This document shows, piece by piece, positions 43,734 to 55,700 of a stretch of 64,000 nucleotides of DNA (the first letter of the stretch is position 1; each line of letters begins with the position of its first letter). The stretch covers positions 2,110,501 to 2,174,500 of the forward strand of contig JAYKKI010000077.1 in NCBI GenBank assembly GCA_039881145.1. The letters run 5' to 3'. The position numbers were made by a program, and so were the translations under genes. The notes beneath the pieces were generated by a model. That model saw only the letters and a list, made by a program, of their open reading frames with translations, was not told the origin of the DNA and made no database searches. The stretch is from Druceiella hillmani (taxonomy: Eukaryota > Arthropoda > Insecta > Lepidoptera > Hepialidae).

Positions 43734-46700
43734 TTATGTTCATAAGGCAAAAGTTAATCAATTACCCACATTTAAAGTATCTTTTATAGAAATTTTTTTA
43801 TACTTTTCGATATTATTAATATAATATAATTATAACAGTTGTAAAAAATTATTTTGTATTTTTAGTTACATTTTTTTTAGTGAAAAACCCACTGTTCCTG
43901 TAATGGTACAGTAATTTAAACATTTTTGAAAGCACTTTTTACCAAAACTAAATGGAAAATATTTTTCTTTTTTTTCAACATTTTATTATAACGTCATTTT
44001 GCAATGACATAGTTTTTTGCCCAAATTGCTAGACACGTTTTTAAAAGAAAATGTGGTGAAATGATTACTTTTCCTTTGACATTAATTGTACAATTTTTGA
44101 GTGCGATTTTTACCAAAACAAAACCTTCACTTGCATATTTCGCTTACCTTTTTATATCGCCATATGCTTAACGTGACGAAACTCTTACCGGCACACTTCG
44201 TTATGATCTCACGTAGATACCTCTTCCTTTTCTTCTTCCTTGCAAATAAATTATTTTTGTTTATATTTTTGTTTTTATTTCTACTTCCATACTGATATGC
44301 CAGTACGTTCAGTATTCATTCTGCCAGTTGACTCACATCATCCTCGGCCGTCCTTTTCCTAAACCGTAGTATGGTTCTCCTATTCTATTCAGATCCTTTC
44401 AGGTTGTTGGAGCATCTTGTGTCTTATTTGATGTGTTGTTTCTCTGAAAAAAGAAAAACATACTCATAATTGAATATACAATCATAATTTATTTATAATT
44501 TAAAAGAGAAAAACACACTACAATATAAAATCTAAATGAGCATTTTTAGCATGTGAAAGGGTAACTAACTTGTGGAAATCTCAGTTTTGTAATATCTTTT
44601 TCAATAGTTTTTTTTTTGTACTGAACATTTTGTTCAGGATCGTAAATATTGCAAGTCATTCATTATAGATCGTTCTAAATGGAATATAAAAAATAGTAAA
44701 TTGATAATAAACCACGTTTAGTTACTTTTAATGCAATACATTCTTATTTCTCTTCCATTTCCTCCTCTTGCTATGGGCTACTAAAGTAATATTTTTATTT
44801 TTGATATTCTATCTTACGGGGAGATGTATTCATTAAAAAACAGTCTTAAAGTTTGTTTGTCGTTAGGTATCGATAAAATGGTAAAATATTTATTTACCCT
44901 GATTTTAGCGCTTTTTGTACCATGTATTGTTATAAAAAAGCGGTGTAATTTCCTAATTTATACAGCGTGACTTATTTAAAATGTAAAATTATGATAAGAG
45001 ATATATTTTAAAATTTGGGAGTAATAGGACAACTCATAGACGAGAGGCAGAGAAGTATAATAGATATTGCCATTAGAGATAGCGCTGAAGACGGTGCACC
45101 CTATTACGTATCATTAATGATAAAAACATTTCAAGGAGATACTTGATAGAACAAGAATGTACTCGGGAATTCTTATGTAGATCGGCATTATTATGTAGAT
45201 TCACATAAATAGTTGTTACGAAATAATAAGCAACGCTGCTTACGAGAGCATATTATGTACGTTAATTAGAAATAAGACAGAGTAGTTTCCGCTTGTAAAA
45301 CTAATTTATCATTCACCGACTTTTATGTATGAATATTTGATGTTTAAATAGATAACACATCCCTGCCTGACAATTTCTGAGTTACTATTTTTGCTACCCG
45401 CTGACTCTAATACCTTTTTTTTTAACCAGAACCTCTAATACCTTTTTTAACCGTATATTTATTTGGTACAAATATTGGCGTACTTTCTTATGTTGATGAT
45501 TAGAAGTACATAATGCTGCAATAAAAAAATAATGGTTAAGCCTAAATTCAAATTCCTTGATTTCAGTTGCTTCAGAATTACGCAGGAAAATATTTTTAAA
45601 AATTTTAATATATTGACTGAAAATAACAATATTAAGAAAAAAATATTGTGACACACCCACTGGCGATACAATACTGGCTTGCAAAATGGTGTAGGTGCTT
45701 CCCTTTAAAGTATGTCATCCAGTATTCCATCTCAATGTATTGTCAAGTAAACATTTGGGTTAATTGTGTAATTGTAGTGTTATCAACACCACCTTTCAAA
45801 TTAAAGAAATATTGGCAAATAAATTATTGTCCGCCTGTCTGTGTTATTGGACACTGATCTTGGTAGACAAAAAAGACCCTTTTTCACAGAAACGGATGGA
45901 GATATAAATTTGTATATAATGTCTTCGATCTCATAGTTCCGTAAAACTCCAAGCATCTAATTAATGCAATTTAAATATATGGCTCTACAAAAATCATACA
46001 TTTTAGTATTGACATACTTATCCTAAAATTTTCCACGAAAAAGTCTCTTAGCACAAGTAAAATGAAACCGTAAATTTTTTTTGAAATATTTGGGATTACT
46101 GTGGAAAAAACTGAACTGTTTGGTTCGTTTCGTCACGCCCACATATCTATTAGATTAACGTCTACATATCTAATTTCAGAATAAAGTTGTCAATCTCAAT
46201 AAAGCAATATATAAATTGTGTCAAGTGTCTACAGGATAATAACAATAAGAAACGCCGTGCGGTGACGTGGCGTTGGCGCACAGATGGGGAGCAAGCGGGG
46301 TGCGATACGGTAGGTGTTACGCCAGGGTGACCGGAAAGGAACGGGGCATAAAACGATATTAACATTGGCAAATATATTTACATAAATACTATGTATGTAT
46401 CTTTACATGTTTACATAAAGGAACGTGCCTAAATCTGTGGCGGGCTTTCTTAATTTCTGTTTCTACTCGTTCTTAAAAGTTTTATATTCTAACTATAATG
46501 GTAGATGATATCTGTTCTAATAAAATACAGAAAAGTGTTGAGGTGAAGGTGTATATAAAGGTGAAAATACAGTTATTAATGAAATGAAATATTTAGTCTA
46601 ATCGCAATTACCTGCTACACACAGACACAATACAGATCGATGAAATGTCGTCATTATACTTAAGATTAAGGCCACGTAGCAATATGTTCAAGGATTTTGA

Positions 46701-47361
46701 CAGACAAGCATAAATATTACTTTGAGTAATCGGTCCTTTTTACATGCATTTGGTTGTATCCAGAAATATTGGCTTTGGTGGTTTACCTCATTACGTAATA
46801 AGTTGTTTTGTTATATCAAAATAAATTCATTTCACGAGCGTATTACGATCAATATATTATTTTGGCAATTAACGCAATTACGTGGTATTCATGTTTAATA
46901 CACTCATTTACATTTGCATCCTTCAAATATTGACAAGCAGGTAACAATATTGGGTAAATAATATATTATTTAACTACCTTTTTATTTATACTTATACAAC
47001 GACCGCTTATAGGTAATCTTAATCACTCAAATTTGGAAGGGCATCTGATAAGAGTTATGCATTAATTTCACTTCTATTAAGGAAATTTAGACAAAAATTT
47101 GCCAAGGGGAAGAGTTGGCAAATTCATTAACTTCAAGAAAGGTATCAAAACAACAAGCAAACTTTGGTACACAGATAGACCACACACTTAAATACATTAT
47201 GGAAATATAGTAAATTTCAAAGGAAAAGAGAAAGACTCAAAGTTTAATTATCTAGAAGTCAAAATCAAGGATAAATTGAGACGTTGTATTCTCACGTTTT
47301 ATAAAATTGCATTTCGTTTAAAATAGAATGTAAATAGTTTAATATTTGTATTATCTTATAT
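43734..47361. other. AT-rich stretch, no recognised gene
   Basis: Only short frames. A GC-richer patch of about 100 bases at 46245-46350 stands out but has no recognised identity. Confidence 0.5.
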
Positions 47362-47463
47362 GAGAATGGACCACGCTGCCGTGGTCCATTCTCGTAAACG
47401 ATTTACATAAGGTTTCCTTCATACATCTCTAGAGCATGTATGCAATAAACTTTATGTAAATCG
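47362..47463. repeat. Two adjacent hairpins
   Basis: The first (47362-47393) has perfect 14-bp arms GAGAATGGACCACG around a CTGC loop. The second (47399-47463) has arms of about 30 bases, CGATTTACATAA on one side and TTATGTAAATCG on the other, with a few mismatches. They could be a compact foldback element or a structured RNA. Confidence 0.75.
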
Positions 47464-49865
47464 GTTACGGCAGAAGAAAAACTATGACAATAATTTATGA
47501 ATGCAAATATTCATGATTCAAAATTCACTTCTATTTCGGAAGTATTCCCAAGACAAAAGCAAAACAATAAAAAATTAAAAACCTGGTTGCCTAATTATAT
47601 CTTGGAATAAAATGTTATATGCAGGGTAAACAATTCGTCATATCCTACGTAAGAAACCACTAGCCATTGAAAAAATTACAATAATCTTCAAATACAGACT
47701 AAAACAAAGAAATGCTAAGTAACCGTTTATTTTGTGAGATATCGTAACTCTTACGGTTATTTTGTAACTTATTGTACTCTTACGGTGTTGTAACGTATCG
47801 TATCTAATAAAATTGATGTTTAGCTTTTACGCCCCTGTTATGGAACTTCTGTTTACTTGTGTTTATAAATTATTTTAAAATTTTGATTGCGGTTTAAGTT
47901 TTATTATTTTTGGTTTTATTTATATTGCGTAAAAGTTTCCGAAATGAAAGATATAAATGGGTAAATGGTATGTCAAAAATGTTGTCCTAATTGTTGGGCA
48001 CAAAGTTTGTCAGTCAAATGTTTTTTATGTATCATACTCACGAAATAGCTAAATATGAAAGTTTTATTTTCTTTCATAGTAATATAATTTACACAAAGAA
48101 GTAAAAGACAAGGGTACACGCAGCCTCGGGAAAAGGTTATCGAAAATTAATTGGAAATTACTCAACTCTTGTATATTTTGGGTAGTCGTAAAAATATGAT
48201 TTTAAAATTGAAAGTTGTTTCTTTCATAAAGCTACAATTATGACAACAACAAAAATTTGGTGTGAAATTATGTGTTGCGTATTAAATTAGCATTGACTTT
48301 GTTTACATTACATTGTTACACCACTCACACCACATTAACTTGAGGTTAAAGGATAAATAGAGCTAGATCGGACTCTAGTCTCAAATATATTGATCAACAG
48401 AAATTTAATTGCAGTCAAACATTTTGTTTATCGTCTTTAATAGACTCTGCAGGCTTTTCCTAAATAAAAATGTTTCACGGTAATCATGTTTCATTGAATT
48501 GTTTCTTCAAAATAGCATCGGAAAAGAACAGTGACAATAGTTTTCATTTTGTCAAACGATACAATTTTAATAATATTGTTCTGCATATTTCTATAATACC
48601 GGTATTACGTTTTTTAGAATATGAAGTTCTAATATAGTTAATGTCAACAAGTTTTCAATGCAATTTTCCACGTTATAGATTGAATTTTGTTGCGTTAGGG
48701 TTCATATAAATCGCAGGAAAAAAATTGATAGAAAAGGTGAACGGAAGTCGGAAAAATCTGAAAGTTGAAATGATGAAATCGCAAATGACACCAGTAATAC
48801 GATTCGATCCATGAGTACGTATGGCAGACTTTCTTTGTAGTTTAAGCTTTTTGGATATTATTGTCGTATAGACAATATATGCTGTAATTTTTTTTAAGCT
48901 CCTCATGTGGAAAACAACCTTGCATGTCCAATATGTTACCAAAAAGAATTACAATAAATTATTGCAGGAAATTTTTATTTCGCTTGTATAAAATAAAGTC
49001 TGTGTAATTCTGAGCGAAATAGAAATGAATATTATTTTTACCTAGTATTCAATCCAAAACACATGAACGTAGATAAAAATATAATAATCCATACGCACGT
49101 ATATCTATTTAATCACTCGAATACCGTGAATGATACATTCTCTATAAACAATAATATAATGGAACGATATATTTTCAGCAAGAGTCAAACAAAATAACAA
49201 ATTATTTTAAAATCCCTTTGAATTAAATACATTTAAATTATATGTTCATAAGAGAAATTTTTAAAATTTAAGTAAAGCGAAATTCACACAACCCAATTGA
49301 AAATAAAAAAAACAAATTATGACATTTTAGTCACGTTATACAGATATAATGTCTTAATATTAAAAAGTTTATTTGCTTCAAAATAAATGAATGTTGCTTC
49401 AAAATAAATGAATGTTTGCATGCTCTGTCCAAAGTTGCCGTTGGGTTACATCGTTTTTGTCACGTCGTAACCTTTTTAACCGTTTTCTTTGGATTACGTT
49501 CGTAAATTGTGGCATCACAAAAAATGCGAAGTAACTATTCCTTGATTTATTACAGGAAGATATAATCGCATCATACTTATTTACAAAATTTTTAATGAAA
49601 TATATATATGAAACGTTTGAAACTTTTGTTTTGTTACTTCAGTTAGTTTTTTAAGTTGTCACCATTCTACTATATCGGATACTAATCGGCTGAAAATAAT
49701 TTCCTTTCAGGCACTTCCGTTTTTTATTTTAAAGAACAGCGATTGCGAAAAGGCTTCACTTTGTTCAATTTACATTACATTATTAGTAGTGGATATTGGA
49801 GATTAAAGTTAGTATTAGAAGCCTGCAAGAATAATGCAATTTCAACGTGGAGAGCGTAAACGGTT
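47464..49865. other. AT-rich stretch, possible dispersed repeat
   Basis: About 47580-47990 looks like a diverged relative of 53450-53830 (shared TTCAAATACAGAC and flanking similarities). No gene recognised. Confidence 0.4.
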
Positions 49866-49958
49866 GTGAGAAGATCTCCATAGAGATATTCCAAATGTGA
49901 GAAGATCTCCATAGAGATATTCCAAATGTGAGAAGATCTCCATAGAGATGTTCCAGAT
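49866..49958. repeat. 31-bp minisatellite, three copies
   Basis: The unit starts GTGAGAAGATCTCCATAGAG. Copies begin at 49866, 49897 and 49928; the last differs at two or three positions near its end. Each unit contains the palindromic AGATCT. Confidence 0.95.
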
Positions 49959-50310
49959 GTGTCTAGTTTTATGAAGTATAACCTCCCAATGACACACAGC
50001 TTTAGTCACGTCCGTGCTTGGCAGTATTGACGGCATTATGATTAATTGTAAAAAAATTTTGTGGTAAATATTATATCAAACTTGATATGAAGATGTCTAA
50101 CTTTCAATGTTTCCTTGTATTCTAAAAAATTATTAACATGGCTTTGGGTCTTATAATCACTTTTGCAAACCGGTACACACGAAGAAATTCAAAAGTAAAG
50201 CATAGATATTTCGAAAAGTAGATTTACCATTTATAGATCAAAGTTTTAGCGTTATTTAAATACAAAACAATTGATTATGAAATAAAGTTATTAACTTTTC
50301 GAAGCCTATA

Positions 50311-50375
50311 CACACACACACACATATTTATATATATATATATATATATACATATGTGTGTGTATATATATATAA

Positions 50376-50406
<31 letters not shown>

Positions 50407-50411
50407 TATAT
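50311..50411. repeat. (CA)n(TA)n compound microsatellite
   Basis: CACACA followed by TA repeats with a TGTGTGTGTA block in the middle. Confidence 0.94.
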
Positions 50412-51165
50412 ATCTCTTTACTACTTTAATGTCGACGTATTTAAGAAATTTTTGAGAAGAAAGTAAAGGATGAGCTAAAGAAAGCAAAAATATATTTCAG
50501 GGTAAGGTATCTTGACAACTCGAAAGTCTTTAAATCAATGGGACTTCCCGCAGTAATCCTTTTATATAATAATAATCAATGCCTGGAACGTAGTATTAAA
50601 TTTTTCTCTTTACAAAATAATCTAATAAATTTTCTACAACGCCGTCTCTACACCGTTGGAACGTGACATTAATATTTCTTATAAAAACGTTACCTGGACA
50701 GCAGTAAACTTGTTGGAGTGCAAAGGGTTCAAGGGGACTGCTGCTAATGATAAATTATTATGTTGTATAATTTGTTTAACAGAAAATTGAATTAACTTAT
50801 CGCACAAAAGAAAATGAAAAAAATTTTAAAAAAAAATATTCAATCATATGGCCATCTTATTAAGCTGCATATACGATTTATGCTGGTCAAAAAATACCCA
50901 AAAATATGATTCAAATAGACATTAATTTCCATTTTGCAATTAGCATAACGTAATTATGTGCTAAAGTACTTATGCTGAGTTCTATTTTTTGTAAGAACCT
51001 GTCGGACCTTTCAATTTGAATAACAAAAAATAAAATTTGAACCAAAGAAATTATCACGTACATAGCATTTTTATGCAAATCCTTTTAAATGGAAATACGT
51101 GAGCACTTCTTAATATGTACCACATATACAATCCATAGTTTCGGCTTTTCCTGAATTTTTAAATT

Positions 51166-51180
51166 TAAATATATATATAT

Positions 51181-51245
<65 letters not shown>
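51166..51245. repeat. (TA)n microsatellite
   Basis: TA repeats with two CATATATA interruptions near the start. Confidence 0.95.
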
Positions 51246-51246
<1 letters not shown>

Positions 51247-52351
51247 GATAATGAGAACGGAATAGTTTTGAAATGTCCAGAACAAGGGGTGAATGAACGG
51301 CAGACTTTATTAAGGCAAAAGGCAATCGTAGAAATTAGTAAACTATTTAAAGAAAACTTACTTTAATACCGCGGTCATAGTTAACTTTAATGAAACTTGT
51401 CAACAATTTAGTCGACATTCGATCAACCTCACCATTTAACAGAATTATGTAAATGAATTTGTTGATTTTGTAGATAATTATATTTGTCGCTATAAACTTA
51501 AATATTTAACTATGTTGAACGTTCTATTACTCTCTTTATAATTCCGTAGCCAAATGAACGAAAACAAAATCTTTGTAATTTTATGAAGTCAGTATGTTTG
51601 TTCGAATATCATAATATGAAAACGCTTTCTATTTAAGTCCTATAGTAATGTAATTTTGCTATAATAATTAAATTATTTGTTACAACTACATATGGCAATA
51701 CACATATGGAAATAAACAAATTACAATTTCAATTTCTTAATTATGGTCGACATCGAACAGTGACGATGACTTTGTGTTATCCAGACACTCTATGCTGTCA
51801 TTTCTATGCCACTAATTTTGTTATCGAACTACTGATGAATTTTCGGTCTGTTATATTTGCATATGTAAAAATTCTCACTCATCTCCTTACTCCGAGATTA
51901 TAAAGAAAGAACTAATGACTCCAACGCATAAAAATATAGCTGTAAGAAGAAATGAAGACGGGCCAAGAAGTAATGTGTAGTAATCAAAAATAAGCACTCT
52001 AAAAATTATGGAAACAGCGATATGTGTTCAGCATAAACCCACTTAGCATAATGCCTCTGCAGAATTTTATTTATTTTATGACTCCCGATCCGCAGTCGAT
52101 TGAGGCTACTGCTTATTTCAATTTTGAATATTCCTATTATTTTTGTTTGCCAATTTTAATATTATAGCTTCTCTACCTTCTTTAATTTCTTTAATTCAAT
52201 TTTCTGGCATTTCTTTAATTATAGCTTCTCTGAAAGTGTACGTGAATAATTCAAAAGAGACATTGAGTATAAGTTTATTTATTTGATGTAAGTGATTGCT
52301 TTTGTAAGATCAGGTCTCCCATACGTATACAACCAACTGAACGCCTTTTGC

Positions 52352-52790
52352 ACAAAACTCATTTTTGAGTTTTGTAAGACTCGAAAAGATTCGAAAAATA
52401 ATACACCAATTTTTGTGCACGTGGCGTAACCGCTGCACTACTCAAAGACTCTGAGCTAGAACTCCTTGGGTCACTTGAACGTGCTGAACTATAGATGGAA
52501 CTTGAAGTGCCGACACTGAAACTAACGTTCATTCTGATGCAGTCGCTGACGCTAGCTCTGCATTGATCGTGACTGATCGAATTAATTTGATTCGACCGCG
52601 TTCCGCCTGCAAGTGATTGGCATAAAAAATACTCAGATCTCGCCGGAATGCGACGACAAGTGCTCAATGGGACAACCCGACACCCGCGGTCCGATCTCCG
52701 TTTACTCTGTCATTGATTGATTATATAACCCGTGGCTCGTGATCTATATTCACGACATAACGTTCAGACGTTTGAATTTTTGACTTCAGA
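52352..52790. other. GC-richer block, possible solo LTR or promoter
   Basis: About 440 bases clearly richer in GC than the flanks. It opens with a perfect 10-bp hairpin (ACAAAACTCA at 52352 and TGAGTTTTGT at 52366). On the plus strand it contains TATATAAC near 52722, TTCAGACG near 52765 and AATAAA near 52799, an order seen in retrotransposon LTRs and in compact promoters. On the minus strand a 102-codon serine-rich frame (52667-52359) is open. I recognise neither the frame nor an LTR family. Confidence 0.35.
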
Positions 52791-55700
52791 GATCATTTAA
52801 TAAACTTGACAGTTTATTTTTAGATTAGCTACGCGTGGCTAGTTAATATTATTTTTGGAGACGGTGTTTTTAATTAATATTTATTATTTTTTCCATAATT
52901 TTGGGAAGAGTAATTATTCTATCAAACTAATATATTTATGTAAACACTTTATAATGTATTTTATCACTGTTTGAAGATTGTGATATTTTAGTTTTTTGTT
53001 ATTTAGATTAAACCAAAAGGAATTAGAATGATTTGTCTGTTTAAAGTTAAAAATCAAGTATGGAACCATTTGTTCATAGTAATAGAACTAAACGTGGCAA
53101 TTTAACTCGGCTCATGAAAAAATTATGTGCATTGGGCCCGTTAGATAACAAATATGCATAATTATAAATATGGCAGTATGACAGTAATAAAAACGGAAGA
53201 AGATTATTTGAAATCCAATACATCCTATTCTTTTATTTAAATATTTTTTTGCAGTGAAAAAGCTATGATAATATCTTGTGAATGCTAATACACGCAATTT
53301 TAATTTCAAATTTTTCAATGAAAATATTTTGTCATTGGTAATCATATCAAAACTCTGTTCCTTAGTAATGATAATAAAAGCAAAGTAGCAAGCAGGTTAA
53401 CTTCAATTCTCAATGTATTGTTAATACACAAAATAAACCTTCTTACTGTAAAATTAAACAAAATTAACCTAGATGCTTAGTAACATCTTAGGATTGAATT
53501 TACAATCAACAAAAGGTATAACACTAAATGATACACTTTTAGGCATTGAAACCATCACAGTGATTTTCAAATACAGACAAACAAATTAAGAGATCTAATC
53601 GATAAGCGCCGGTCTATTTTTTACGAACAATAATCTCTTGGAATTGTCTTTTTGCTTTTGTGCCCATGTTTTTTCCTGCTTCTACTTTCTATCAATCTTA
53701 TTTATTTTGAATTTTTGATTTACAATGTGATTTTTTTCTTTTGTAGCTAAATGCTAAATTTAAATATGTTCGAAAAAACCTGTAATAGTGAAACGGTATG
53801 TCACATTTGTATTCCTACTTATAGTGACAGTGCCAGGCTTACAGGCCGTTTCTTGACGCATGAATCATATATGCAAATTCTTTTTTTAATAATTACAGCA
53901 TTACAAAAAAAATAAAGCTCCGCATCAGGATAGCCCCTAGTAAAAGCTGATTACATGTCAATTATTGATGTTTAAATGCTATATCGTTTCAGCGTTACAA
54001 AAAATATCACCTTAAATTTATAATTTTTTTTTAAATATCCCAATGAAAATTATCTGTGATGAGTGCAGGGGAAATACCTCACGTCTTTTTCGATTTTACT
54101 ATTATACTAAATTTACTATTATACTCAATTTACTATTATACTAAATTTAATCAACATAGAGACTGAATGCTAAATAGAGTGAATGAATTAACTCATATAT
54201 TCAAGTCTCAATAGTGTTTCAGTGAAACATTTTTTCAACCATTCTTCAAGAGCATCGTCAGTTCCGCAAATTCGTTTATATAAAAATATATTATAGAAAA
54301 CGATTTAGTGCACTTGTTTAAATTATTTTTTGTGATTTTTAAATAGGTTTTAATACATTTTATAATGGTTTTACAGTAAATAATTCGTAGATATGTAGTT
54401 GGTAGTCACCTTGGAAAAAGGTGGCTACCAACAAAAGGTGAAACCTTTTTCTTCACACTATCAAAAACACTAAGGGATCGTAATTATGAGAGGAATTAAT
54501 CCTGTGAAATAATAGCGTCAGGAAACAAATATAGCCCGCACTTATTGTCTACAAAAGGAGGAAATATTTATAAATTTACAATATTCAACCTTGCATGTAA
54601 TCTTGCTCTTGGAGTTTTGAAGTTTATTTTCGATACAGGAAGACATTAGTTCAATTATTTATAAATGCATACTCTACCTGTGGTACTTTAAATACAGAGT
54701 CAATATTTATATTCGCGAGATCAGTCCCAGTAACTGGAGAAATTATTCTAAATTAAAATTCACGTCGAGCCTAAAATCCTTACGGTATATTAATGAAGAA
54801 GATAAGCGCACACGCTTAATTATTTCTTTTAGTTTTATCATTATATTATGAGCCCACTTACATTAATGATTTTCTAGATCCCTCTCGTCTATCGATTAGA
54901 CAGATTACAGAGATGGCATTTTTGTATGAATATGTCACGATTTACGTGTTTTTGTACACCAAACACAAGTAAAATGCGCATATTTTTAGTATGAAAGTTA
55001 TGAGTAATAATTTACATGCATATTTGAGATAGTCACAACTGTATTTCATCAAAACAACCGATACAAAATAAGTATTATAGTTTTAAGTAGTCTACAGTTT
55101 TAATGAACATAAATTTTACTTTCTTTTTTTATATGTTATATAACACGCCTCGAAATGGAAAAAAGCCATCGACATAACTCTGAACCATATAAATTCTTGC
55201 AAATAGATTAGATGAATGTTAGTCATTACTTTAAAATTCTATTGACTACGTAGAATAATAAAAATAATTGCATAAAATATAGAATATATTTTTCACACTT
55301 CAGCCACGTTCTGGTTACTGGCGGTATGATCAATACATTCATCGACAAAATAACAGCAGAATTCTTAAAAGTATCACGGAATATTACCTATATAATTTGG
55401 AAAAATATAAATAAAACAATCTCTATCTAATCTAAAAGTACATACTCTAAGAACGTCTTACTTCTCATCCATTTTGGAGTCATGATGAGACCAAAATAAC
55501 ATGTAAAGGATTTTGAGATAGATCATGAAAAAAATTTGATTAGAAAATAATTTAAAAATAAAGCTATTTTTGAACATTTAATGAATAATTATTCATATAT
55601 ATGTCACTTTAATACCATTCTTAATATTAATTAAACCAACCACCATATTTCTTATCGTGAAGGACAATACATTATTTATTTTCATGATACTTACGTATTT

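Larger units (their letters stand above)
49959..52351. other. AT-rich stretch with two microsatellites
   Basis: Microsatellites at 50311 and 51166 are listed separately. No coding region was recognised, though 51706-51903 holds a 65-codon frame of unknown nature. Confidence 0.45.
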
